Below are positions 24,950 through 32,055 of a DNA stretch of 32,055 bases, one piece after another (position 1 is the first letter of the stretch; each line of letters begins with the position of its first letter). Under the pieces are notes generated by a model. The model made no database searches. It worked only from the letters and a program-made list of their open reading frames with translations, and was not told the DNA's origin. Location of the stretch: positions 1-32,055 of the forward strand of contig JAFVRT010000139.1 of the NCBI GenBank assembly GCA_017504125.1. The letters run 5' to 3'. This DNA is from Lentisphaeria bacterium. GTDB taxonomy: Bacteria; Verrucomicrobiota; Lentisphaeria; Victivallales; Victivallaceae. A program made the position numbers and the translations under genes.

Positions 24950-25978
24950 TCAGGGCAGAAAAAATTCTTTGAACTCATTGCAGCACGGATTGCCGTCTGC
25001 GACTCCAACGATGCCTTTTTCCGGAAGACAATACATGGCCCAAACGGTGATATCTCTGCTCAACGGATCGCCGTGATGACATGGTGCATTGGGAAGTGAA
25101 TGATCGCTCAATATGGCTTTCAGCTGTTCCAGATTTTCCGGAACCGGTTTCGAGGCGATAAATTCTCCTCTGGAACGGATAAAAGGTTTCCGTTCCGGGA
25201 TCCTGGCATCGGCATTTTCCAATCCCGGAGTTTCGTAAAGATTGGTCGACCAGCAGAAATCACTGTTGCGGTTCCGCTCCATTATCACCGGTACTGCGGC
25301 ATCTATGAAGGTACATTCACCGCTCCGGTCTGCGGCAGCGATGGAAAATCCCTTGCCGGTCAACGGAAACTCCGGCGCATGAAGTCCACGCAAAAGCTCT
25401 CCGAGTGTACGGCAGCTTTTCATAAGTTCATAAAGGCGGATCCTGATATCGATGCGTCTTCCGTAACGGGGGAACTTCGATCCTACAGAACCGTGAGTAT
25501 TGGCAAGTCCTTCGCTGTTCATCATATCAAGTCCGCTGATCCAGCCGGCATAAGTGACCTGAATAAAGGGGATCCCTTTATCCGGAACACAACGGCGGAT
25601 AACAAAGGGAAATTCCTCCCCGATACCGGCATCGTTGTTTTTGGCAACGATCACCCCGTCAGGGGAACGGCGCAGCAAAAGCGGAGTACAATGTTCACAT
25701 GGAAATTCAAAGGTATCAAGCACATTGAGAAAGAATATGAATTCCTCCGGCACATCTGCACCGCGGGCTATGGCCTGGAGTTCGGTCAGCGAGTCGGGTG
25801 CAAAAAATTTCAGAGCCTCCGCGGCGTTGCCTGCAAAAGAACTTTTTACCGGAAACTTCCGCAGATATTCCTGCCACAACTCACGGCAGAATTTTATTTC
25901 ATCTCTGGCACATTCGCCGTACTGCAGTCCCATTTCTTCCGGAGTGCCGCGGCATTCGATGAATTTCAAGGGTTTCAT
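24950..25978 (-). CDS. C45-family autoproteolytic acyltransferase/hydrolase (copy B)
   Basis: 342-aa Ntn-hydrolase of peptidase family C45 (acyl-CoA:6-aminopenicillanate acyltransferase fold). In this family, self-cleavage exposes an N-terminal cysteine that attacks an amide bond. The nucleophile is Cys97 in EHCTPLLLRRSPDGVIVAKN; NDAG and GFSIAAAD are further conserved pieces. No signal peptide. Start set at ATG 25978 in a 4-base overlap with copy A. The substrate is unknown; in this glycan locus an N-acyl sugar or acylated amino compound is plausible. Residues 123-164 are identical to 120-161 of copy A. Confidence 0.85.
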   Translation of the reverse strand: MKPLKFIECRGTPEEMGLQYGECARDEIKFCRELWQEYLRKFPVKSSFAGNAAEALKFFAPDSLTELQAIARGADVPEEFIFFLNVLDTFEFPCEHCTPLLLRRSPDGVIVAKNNDAGIGEEFPFVIRRCVPDKGIPFIQVTYAGWISGLDMMNSEGLANTHGSVGSKFPRYGRRIDIRIRLYELMKSCRTLGELLRGLHAPEFPLTGKGFSIAAADRSGECTFIDAAVPVIMERNRNSDFCWSTNLYETPGLENADARIPERKPFIRSRGEFIASKPVPENLEQLKAILSDHSLPNAPCHHGDPLSRDITVWAMYCLPEKGIVGVADGNPCCNEFKEFFLP

Positions 25979-26988
25979 ATGGAATATTCCGTAAATGGAT
26001 TGCAGCATGGATTATTGTCGGCAACTCCCACGATGCCTTTTTCAGGCAGACAATACATCGACCAGGCGGTCACGGCATTGGCTTCTTTGCCGTGGCGGCA
26101 GGGAGCATGAGGCACGGAGTGATCGCTCAATATGGCTTTGATGCCTCCAAGATCCACCGGAGCCGGACATTCTGCGATATAGCGGTTACGGGCCCGGTAA
26201 AAAGGTTTCAGTTCCACAGGACGCATATCGGCATTTTCCATACCGGGAGTTTCATAAATATTGGTCGACCATGAAAACTCCTTGTTTCTGTCGCGCACCA
26301 CCACATTAGGTACTGCGGCATCAATAAATGCACATTCTCCCCTGCTGTCGCCGACAGCGATGGAAAATCCTTTGCCGGTCAGGGGGAAATCCGGAGCCTG
26401 AAGTCCGTAGATCAACTGGTCGATATTGCGGCATTGTTTCATCAGTTCATAGATCCGCAGCCGGATATCTATGCGCCGCTGCGGCCGGGGGAAAATGGAG
26501 CCTGCAGAACCGTGAGTATTGGCAAGCCCTTCGCTGTTCATCATGTCAAGTCCGCTGATCCAGCCGGCGTAAGTTACCTGAATAAACGGGATACCCTTAT
26601 CCGGAACGCAGCGGCGGATGACAAAAGGGAATTTTTCCTCCTCTCCGGCATCGTTGTTTTTGGCAACGATGATGCCGTCGGGAGAATGACGGAGCATCAA
26701 GGGAGTACACCGTTCCACTTCCGGCCCGAAAGTGTCCACATAATTTATGGCAAGAATAAAAGAAAATGCCACACCGGCTCCGTCGGCAACTCCTTTGAGC
26801 TCAGCAAGCACATCTGGCGCATAACGCTCCAATGCGGCACACGCCTCCTGCATAAAATAGGGGCGTTGAGGATATTTTCTGAAATGCGGAGTCCACAATT
26901 CCTCCGCATATCTTATTTCGCTGCGGGCACTTTCACCGTACTGACGGCCCATTTCTGCTGCGCTTCCGCGGCATTCAACAAATTTCAT
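25975..26988 (-). CDS. C45-family autoproteolytic acyltransferase/hydrolase (copy A)
   Basis: 337-aa paralogue of the next gene, same Ntn-hydrolase fold. Nucleophile Cys94 in ERCTPLMLRHSPDGIIVAKN. Starts MKFVECRGSAAEMGRQYGE, closely matching copy B's MKPLKFIECRGTPEEMGLQYGE, so the two are a tandem duplication. N-terminal 90 residues have diverged clearly, whereas the middle is almost unchanged. The start overlaps the barrel-protein stop by 14 bases, and the stop overlaps copy B's start by 4. Copies that have separated at the substrate-facing N-terminal part may act on different acyl groups. Confidence 0.85.
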   Translation of the reverse strand: MKFVECRGSAAEMGRQYGESARSEIRYAEELWTPHFRKYPQRPYFMQEACAALERYAPDVLAELKGVADGAGVAFSFILAINYVDTFGPEVERCTPLMLRHSPDGIIVAKNNDAGEEEKFPFVIRRCVPDKGIPFIQVTYAGWISGLDMMNSEGLANTHGSAGSIFPRPQRRIDIRLRIYELMKQCRNIDQLIYGLQAPDFPLTGKGFSIAVGDSRGECAFIDAAVPNVVVRDRNKEFSWSTNIYETPGMENADMRPVELKPFYRARNRYIAECPAPVDLGGIKAILSDHSVPHAPCRHGKEANAVTAWSMYCLPEKGIVGVADNNPCCNPFTEYSI

Positions 26989-28165
26989 TTTTCAGATGTT
27001 CCTTTTTCCGCATCAATGTTTTGGCTGCGGCCTGAATAAAAAATATCGATCCCAGATCCCGCATCAGGAACGGAATGTTATCGCTTCCGTCCGGATAACA
27101 GACCTTTTCCAGGATCGCGCCTTTAAGCGAAGTATCACCGGGAGCGGTCAACTGCATCATCATACAGAAATCTTCTGTTTTTTCAATAAGTTTCAGTACA
27201 GAATCATCGCCGGTTTCGTGATAATATGTTTCAAACATTACAGCGGCACATGCACTTCCGCTTGCAGCATGTCCGAAAGAAGGGGTGGAAAAGTCCGTAT
27301 ATGTATCCCGGAAAAGTCCGCCGTCCCTTCTGATCGCCTGCCGGTACCAGTCAACAGCTCTTTTGAACACCGCAAAAAAGCGTTCATCTCCGGTTTCGTG
27401 AAAAAGTTCCAACATCGGCAATCCCCACCAGTAGGCATGTCTGGGGTGGATATTGCCGTTTTTTTCATTGCATGGAATATATTTTATCCAGTTTCCGGCG
27501 GGATTTTCTTCTTTCAGCAAGTTTTCAGCCACAGCCAGAGCGATGTTGCGGAACTTTTCATTTCCGCTGCGCCGCCAGCCTTTGAGAAACACGGCATCAT
27601 CCAGCAGCGGCCGGGTCTGCGAACCGGGATTATCCATAAGAAACTGCCGTTTTTCGGGAGAATAGATATCGAGAAATTTCCCAAGATCCTCCTGCCATGC
27701 ATGAGTTGTCACCCACTCCAACGCTCTGACGGCAGCATCTTCGTACCGCTTGTTGCCGACGGCATCAGAGAGCATGAAAAGACCGTCGAGAGCTTCAAGT
27801 ATGGCGGAAGTGTTGACAGAGCCTGCCTCCACCTCATAAGCCTTTATCAATCCGGCATCCGCCCCGGAAGACTCCTGCTGTGCAAGGATGAATTCCGCTC
27901 CTGAAACAGCATATTCCAGATATTTTTTTTCCTCCAGAGCTTCTGCAGCCATGACAAAGGCCTTTACTGCCTGTCCGGTATGCCAGATGGGGCAGAAACT
28001 CTCCCATTTCTTTTCCCGTGAGAGATATTCGCCGCGGATCGCTCCGTTCCAGAAGGAATATCCGAAAGCACGGCCCAGTTCACCGACTGGCGTGTTGTCT
28101 TTCACCATTCCGGGACCGGAAAGCCATTCAAGGGCAAGAAGCAAAGATTCTTCCAAGGTTCTCAT
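26975..28165 (-). CDS. (alpha/alpha)-barrel glycosidase-like protein
   Basis: 396-aa cytosolic protein with repeated helical hairpins typical of six-hairpin glycosidases and epimerases. Landmarks are a His in CPIWHTGQAVKAF, a His-Ala-Tyr-Trp-Trp segment, and FGHAASGSACAAVMFETYYHETGD. Repeats such as YLEYAVSGAEFILAQQE and FFAVFKRAVDWYRQAIR recur about every 50 residues. I cannot assign a GH family; uronate/unsaturated-glucuronyl hydrolase-like folds (GH88/GH105) or an N-acylglucosamine 2-epimerase-like role are possible. Starts in a 4-base overlap with the DUF4838 gene and ends inside C45 copy A. Confidence 0.6.
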   Translation of the reverse strand: MRTLEESLLLALEWLSGPGMVKDNTPVGELGRAFGYSFWNGAIRGEYLSREKKWESFCPIWHTGQAVKAFVMAAEALEEKKYLEYAVSGAEFILAQQESSGADAGLIKAYEVEAGSVNTSAILEALDGLFMLSDAVGNKRYEDAAVRALEWVTTHAWQEDLGKFLDIYSPEKRQFLMDNPGSQTRPLLDDAVFLKGWRRSGNEKFRNIALAVAENLLKEENPAGNWIKYIPCNEKNGNIHPRHAYWWGLPMLELFHETGDERFFAVFKRAVDWYRQAIRRDGGLFRDTYTDFSTPSFGHAASGSACAAVMFETYYHETGDDSVLKLIEKTEDFCMMMQLTAPGDTSLKGAILEKVCYPDGSDNIPFLMRDLGSIFFIQAAAKTLMRKKEHLKNEIC

Positions 28166-31080
28166 TTTTCCTTACATTCCCTCAGAGATACATGGTCGAT
28201 CCAGACACATCCGCCCCTATTCGGACGGCAGAAGTAAACCACTCCGGGGTGTTTTTTGCCGGCATCAGAAGCGGTTTTGAAGCGGAACTCAAGATGCTGG
28301 AACTTCATTGTGCCGGTATATCCGGGTGAGGGCAGATAGCGCACGGAGTTTTTGACTGTGAAGCCTCCGTCATCCACACGGCATGAAAATGCGCCATGCT
28401 GTTTTCTGTCTGCGGGATTGACGATATTTTCCAGTTTGACAAAATACCGCAGCACATACCAGGTATCCGGTTTGAGTTTGTTCAGCCGGTGGACCAAATG
28501 AATATTTTTACCGCCGTCCAATTTTATCGATCTGCCGCCGGTACGGTAGATCCTGGTATCGCTTTGCAGATTACCTCCCCAGTTGAACCAGCTGTTCCGG
28601 ACTCTGCGGGGATCTTTGATAAAATCACCATTGGTCAGCAGATTGCCTTTTTCCGGATCTTCGGCAGTCAGTTGCCCGAAGTTGGCAATATCTCCGAAGC
28701 TCTGCCCCAGACAACTCCATGTGTAAAGTTTGGCTTTTTTATCAGTCTGTTTAAAAACACGATGCCGGGTAAAGTTGGCAACAATGTCATTTTTCTTTGC
28801 ATTGACAGCAGCTTTGGGGATACGGACTTCTGCGATCCACCGTTTTCCGTCTTTGTCGATACGGGTCTTGACTTCGGCTTTACCGTCGAATTTCCAATCT
28901 CCGTGATGTTTGGCAGGAATGGTTTTCAAATCCCCCACATCTCCGGAAACATTTACCATGAACTGGTAGAAACTTTCCCGTTTGCCGTCGGTATCAAGAT
29001 AGATCTCAATGGCGTTATCGCTCCAGATCCGGTTGTGATCCCGTTTTCTTCTGGTGATCCGCATATCATCGATACGGGGTTCGGAACATTCAAACAGGAA
29101 GTAATAATTTTTATCGGTCTGGAACATTTTCACTACGGTAGGAACATCGGTTTCATCATTTTTGAGATCCACAAGGTGAACGCCCTGAAGTTTTTTCCAT
29201 ACCGCTTTGCCGGAGTCGGCATCGATCTTGAAGCCGATGTCTTCTTTCATGACAGGCAGATGAGCTTTCCAGTTTTCCCGTCCTGCACTGCGGCGTTCAA
29301 ATTCGGCCCCCAGTTTAAGCATGGGATCGAGGAAATAACGGCGGATATAACGGACTCTTTCAGCAAAGATGCCCCGTTCTTTCTTCTCTGCTTTATCCAA
29401 AAGTGCAGCCAGACGGGCGCGCTCCCCGGCAGAGTATATATTGTTCCAGAGTTTATGTTCCGAAGGCAGCACGACTTTGGGACCCAGAGCAGTTTCTTCA
29501 CGGTGTGCGGCAAGATCTTTGACCCAATGGTGCTCAAGGGAGTCGAAGAAATCCTTCATTTCGGGAGCTCCCTTGCCGAACATCAGACGGTGGTGTTCGT
29601 TGAGAATGGCTTCTGCATCGCATTTGTGATCCCAGAGGACTTTGCCGAACATATAATAACTCAGGTAGCCGAAAATCCAGCAGTCATTTTCGCCCTCATA
29701 AAAAGCTCCGAAACTGTCAGTATAGTTGCGGCTGTAAAAAGCTGCCATGGCACGGGGAGTGGGGTTGGCGACACGGGGCAGCTGGACCGTATACTTGGTG
29801 GGATAGTTCCACATATACAGTTTGGCTCCAAGTTTCTTGCTCCATGCTTTGATTTTTCCGGTTTCTTCGGCTTTGGCGATGGGGTCAAGTTCGCTCCAGG
29901 GGCCGTGAACAGCCAGCATTACCACCATGTTTTTGGGGATATTCACCGCATCAGGGATCTCTTTGTAAGGGGTATATGCCATGGAGGTCAGGTAACCGGG
30001 AACACCTTCTTTAAGCATGCGGTTGGCAAGATCGACTTTCCATTGCCAGATCCAGTTGCTGATACGCTTCGGGTCATTCGATCCGAAAACTTTCCAGCAT
30101 TCTTTGCAGCGGCAGAAATACATTCCGTCATTGAACATGATGTTGAAAAAAGGCTTGCGCTGCGTGTACTGCCATGCGGAAATATTCCGGCTTTTGGCAG
30201 GTTTGCCCTGCATCACGGCGATGATATCTTCAAAGATCACATCTTTCAACTTGGGCGCACTCAGGCACAACTGGCCATACTTATTGGGCGAAAAATAAAG
30301 ACCGTTGGTTCCGTCCATGCGTTTGCCGTTCTGGTGCAGAGCGAAAAACTCCGGATTGCTTTTGGCAAAGCGTTTGACCAGATCGATGAAGGCAAGACCG
30401 TGGCAATTGGGAAGATGATTGGTGGACATCCTGATATGCTTTTCGTGGAGCAGCAGATCTTTTTTCCGGTCTTTGCCGGTGTACCACGATTCCAATTCCG
30501 GATCCACCGGCCATATATTGCAATGCCGCCAAACCATCTTGCGGTGCTGATGATCGGGGCGATCGGTGATATCGATCTCAGGGATGCTCCAGTTTTTCAG
30601 CGGCGGAGTGATCGTTCCCAGGCGACCGGGGAAATAGAAGCGGACTCCGGCGAAACGCTCAAGGAAGTCGTAAACACCGTAAAGGACGCCCCTTCCTTCG
30701 ATACTTCCGGTAATGGTCAGTTTGCCGGGAGAAGTTTTGATGATGAATCCGTCCCGGTCGAGCTTCTGCGAGGCGGCGGCGGTTTTCAATTCGATAACAA
30801 AGGGCTTAGTGCTTTGAGCAACAGGAACAAGTTTGCTTCCGGTCTGCTGCGAAAGGACAGCGCACAATTCTTTTGCGGCTTCCTTCACGATTGCCGGAGA
30901 TTTTTTGGGGATCACTACATCGAAATCGCATTTCCCCCCGGCAACAAGTTTATAAGAATTTTTTTTGCCGATGATGGTTTTCCGGGGCGACTGCGGCGAC
31001 ATGGAAAATTGCATGGCGGGTTCTGCGGCAAAGGCAGCAGTACACAGCACTGCCAATGTTGACAATAAAAGTTTTTTCAT
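28162..31080 (-). CDS. exported DUF4838 protein with carbohydrate-binding-like domains
   Basis: 972-aa secreted protein, first gene of the glycan run. Signal peptide ending ...CTAAFAA (about residue 18). Residues about 50-155 look like the alpha-glucuronidase (GH67) N-terminal domain; about 175-480 is the DUF4838 TIM-barrel-like part, with a Cys-rich FCRCKECW segment near 320. Residues about 640-800 resemble a CBM9/DOMON-type sandwich (SDNAIEIYLDTDG), and about 815-970 a CBM4/9-like module starting NLLTNGDF. Activity of DUF4838 proteins is unproved, though they are thought to act on polysaccharides. A palindrome lies upstream (31103-31116). AAGGA precedes the ATG by about 9 bases. Confidence 0.85.
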   Translation of the reverse strand: MKKLLLSTLAVLCTAAFAAEPAMQFSMSPQSPRKTIIGKKNSYKLVAGGKCDFDVVIPKKSPAIVKEAAKELCAVLSQQTGSKLVPVAQSTKPFVIELKTAAASQKLDRDGFIIKTSPGKLTITGSIEGRGVLYGVYDFLERFAGVRFYFPGRLGTITPPLKNWSIPEIDITDRPDHQHRKMVWRHCNIWPVDPELESWYTGKDRKKDLLLHEKHIRMSTNHLPNCHGLAFIDLVKRFAKSNPEFFALHQNGKRMDGTNGLYFSPNKYGQLCLSAPKLKDVIFEDIIAVMQGKPAKSRNISAWQYTQRKPFFNIMFNDGMYFCRCKECWKVFGSNDPKRISNWIWQWKVDLANRMLKEGVPGYLTSMAYTPYKEIPDAVNIPKNMVVMLAVHGPWSELDPIAKAEETGKIKAWSKKLGAKLYMWNYPTKYTVQLPRVANPTPRAMAAFYSRNYTDSFGAFYEGENDCWIFGYLSYYMFGKVLWDHKCDAEAILNEHHRLMFGKGAPEMKDFFDSLEHHWVKDLAAHREETALGPKVVLPSEHKLWNNIYSAGERARLAALLDKAEKKERGIFAERVRYIRRYFLDPMLKLGAEFERRSAGRENWKAHLPVMKEDIGFKIDADSGKAVWKKLQGVHLVDLKNDETDVPTVVKMFQTDKNYYFLFECSEPRIDDMRITRRKRDHNRIWSDNAIEIYLDTDGKRESFYQFMVNVSGDVGDLKTIPAKHHGDWKFDGKAEVKTRIDKDGKRWIAEVRIPKAAVNAKKNDIVANFTRHRVFKQTDKKAKLYTWSCLGQSFGDIANFGQLTAEDPEKGNLLTNGDFIKDPRRVRNSWFNWGGNLQSDTRIYRTGGRSIKLDGGKNIHLVHRLNKLKPDTWYVLRYFVKLENIVNPADRKQHGAFSCRVDDGGFTVKNSVRYLPSPGYTGTMKFQHLEFRFKTASDAGKKHPGVVYFCRPNRGGCVWIDHVSLRECKEK

Positions 31081-31102
31081 GAATCAGTATTCCTTATTTT
31101 TG

Positions 31103-31116
31103 GTAAAATGTTTTAC
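31103..31116. promoter_or_regulatory. candidate operator upstream of the DUF4838 gene
   Basis: Perfect inverted repeat GTAAAA-TG-TTTTAC, 22 bases before the DUF4838 start codon, between the prepilin stop and the ribosome-binding site. Symmetry resembles LacI/cre-type operators, but the core is not their CG centre. No convincing -35/-10 pair was seen in the 97-base gap, so the gene may be co-transcribed with the upstream prepilin. Confidence 0.4.
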
Positions 31117-31175
31117 TTTGAAAACAGAAAAATCGACAGATATAAATAAACTCACACATTGATCCTAAATATGGC

Positions 31176-32055
31176 TCACCATGATTCAACTCCGCCGGTG
31201 AGGACCCAAAACGAATTTCTGAATGCATTAGTATAGTACCCCTGTCTTGGCACTATGGCCCGTTTGAGCGTTTGCACATGGCCATCTATAAATGTGAAAT
31301 TAGCTTGTCCGGGTCCGCTGGCAACAACCACACTTTCCTCAACTTTTTCATCGCCGCCGTGAGCAAAAACTATCCGACCGAGAGAAGGATTATTGACTCC
31401 GTCAATGGTCGGTTTTTCAAATTGACTTTCGCCGAAAATACAGCATTTTGACGGTTTTTTCACTTTGGTTATCTTGCACAAATTCCTGAATTGTCCATCC
31501 TGCAGCATAATATTGATCCCGATCCCGTAAGCATCATTCTGATTGGCAGTAGCCAGAAACGATTTGTGGGACCGTTTGGGGCATGCCAGAGGACTGCGGC
31601 CAAGAGTTTTGTGTTCTCCTCCGATAACGACAGGCATATCATGGCCTACATAAGGAGCAATCATTCCGCTTTTGCTGAAACCTTCAGAAGGACGCGGCTT
31701 GCTCAATCCGGAAAACCATGATTTGTTGGAGTTATTGCTGCTGCCGCCGTTCCAATAAGGAGGCAGCATATCATCATTATCAGCCACATAAAAGAGCAAT
31801 CCCTTGCCAAGAGTTCCGAAGTTACCGGCACACTTGGTGAGATTGGCACGGTCGCGTGCCTGCTGCAATGCGGGAAGAAGCATGGCGGCAAGTATGGCGA
31901 TGATCGCTATTACGACCAATAGCTCGATCAGCGTGAACGCTGATCGAATGAAGCACGGCTCCGCCGTGTGAAGCGCAGCGTTGCTGCATGAAGCGTTTGC
32001 CTGCGGCAAACATGAAGCACTTGCTTTGCAAGTATGAAGCGGCGTATTTTTGTGA
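31176..32055 (-). CDS. prepilin-like exported protein with H-Xn-DG tail (2), 5' partial
   Basis: At least 293 codons, open to the right edge with no credible start; only a TTG (32009) lies in frame, without a ribosome-binding site, so the true start is probably outside. The leader is long, Cys/Ala/Ser/His-rich and ends IRSA, then the helix [16 protein letters not shown]. Ala rather than Gly precedes the Phe at the expected cleavage site, a tolerated but less common choice. The globular part aligns in outline with prepilin 1 ([16 protein letters not shown] vs [16 protein letters not shown]) and ends with an IDGHV motif. The leader-coding DNA is made of the hairpin array at 31925-32040. Upstream of the glycan operon on the same strand. 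Confidence 0.8.
   Translation of the reverse strand, partial: HKNTPLHTCKASASCLPQANASCSNAALHTAEPCFIRSAFTLIELLVVIAIIAILAAMLLPALQQARDRANLTKCAGNFGTLGKGLLFYVADNDDMLPPYWNGGSSNNSNKSWFSGLSKPRPSEGFSKSGMIAPYVGHDMPVVIGGEHKTLGRSPLACPKRSHKSFLATANQNDAYGIGINIMLQDGQFRNLCKITKVKKPSKCCIFGESQFEKPTIDGVNNPSLGRIVFAHGGDEKVEESVVVASGPGQANFTFIDGHVQTLKRAIVPRQGYYTNAFRNSFWVLTGGVESW
31925..32040. repeat. array of five perfect hairpins separated by ATGAAGC
   Basis: Plus-strand order: hairpin 1, 9-bp stem, loop TGAA (31925-31946); ATGAAGC; hairpin 2 ACGGC-TCC-GCCGT (31955-31967); GTGAAGC; hairpin 3 GCAGC-GTT-GCTGC (31975-31987); ATGAAGC; hairpin 4 GTTTGCC-TGC-GGCAAAC (31995-32011); ATGAAGC; hairpin 5 ACTTGC-TTT-GCAAGT (32019-32033); ATGAAGC (32034-32040). 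Stems differ in sequence and length (5-9 bp) but are perfect; the spacer varies only once. The array codes for the prepilin 2 leader on the minus strand and may continue past the window. Confidence 0.9.

Noticed and set aside
20419-27904. Other long plus-strand frames (for example 20419-21258, 21373-22077, 25100-26110, 26996-27904)
   Set aside because: All are antisense to well-supported glycan operon genes and have no ribosome-binding sites or known motifs.
28396-31062. 888-codon open frame antisense to the DUF4838 gene
   Set aside because: It mirrors a gene with clear domains and signal peptide; its length reflects rare use of TTA, CTA and TCA codons in the real frame, and its translation shows no recognisable domain.
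31176-32009. TTG at 32009 as the start of prepilin 2
   Set aside because: It sits within hairpin 4 without a ribosome-binding site, and the frame stays open to the window edge, so the gene is treated as 5' partial.
31925-32055. CRISPR array
   Set aside because: The constant element is only 7 bases and the variable parts are perfect hairpins of 13-22 bases, not unique spacers of 30-40 bases; no cas genes are present.

Overview
The window looks like a chromosomal segment of a Gram-negative member of the PVC group, most likely Lentisphaerota (a Victivallales-type gut or host-associated bacterium). This is an inference from content: two solitary prepilin-like proteins with an H-Xn-DG tail, a large DUF4838 protein with carbohydrate-binding-like domains, a GH95 enzyme, a sialate O-acetylesterase, and LPS genes (kdsD, an lptE-like lipoprotein). 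No rRNA, tRNA, CRISPR array, transposase or phage gene was recognised, and no gene-free stretch exceeds about 210 bases.

Layout. (1) 33-6765, housekeeping: a small lipoprotein and a PIN-PhoH ATPase (+), a convergent FAD-dependent dehydrogenase (-), then a tightly overlapping + operon: 81-aa protein, prmC, yraN, comF, 334-aa membrane-anchored protein. The FAD gene and the prmC operon fire divergently from a mirror-image promoter whose two -35 boxes form one palindrome. (2) 13838-6758, a minus-strand unit: hisE, hisG, kdsD, a BamD-like repeat protein, an LptE-like lipoprotein, ktrB, ktrA, a HIT protein and a secreted protein interrupted by an in-frame stop. A consensus promoter opens it and a 12-bp-stem terminator closes it. 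(3) 13846-15337: a PhnP-like metallo-hydrolase and an HD-domain protein (-). (4) 15338-18819: prepilin-like gene (+), beta-lactamase-fold hydrolase (-), exported repeat protein (+), with two divergent control regions that resemble each other on both sides.

(5) 31080-18769, a carbohydrate-processing run on the minus strand: exported DUF4838 protein, (alpha/alpha)-barrel protein, two tandem C45 acyltransferase/hydrolase paralogues, GH95 enzyme with its own promoter, exported sialate O-acetylesterase, a repeat protein and a DUF4037 nucleotidyltransferase-like protein. Most junctions are 4- or 14-base overlaps. The likely logic is trimming of fucosylated, acetylated glycans: DUF4838 protein and esterase outside the cytoplasm, GH95, C45 and barrel proteins inside it. 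(6) 31176-32055: a second prepilin-like gene running off the right edge.

The most unusual DNA is at the right edge, inside the leader-coding part of that second prepilin gene: five perfect small hairpins of different sequence, separated by an almost invariant 7-base word (ATGAAGC). Recurrent promoters are sigma70-like, TTGnAA or TTGCAT, 16-17 bases, then TATATT or TATTTT.
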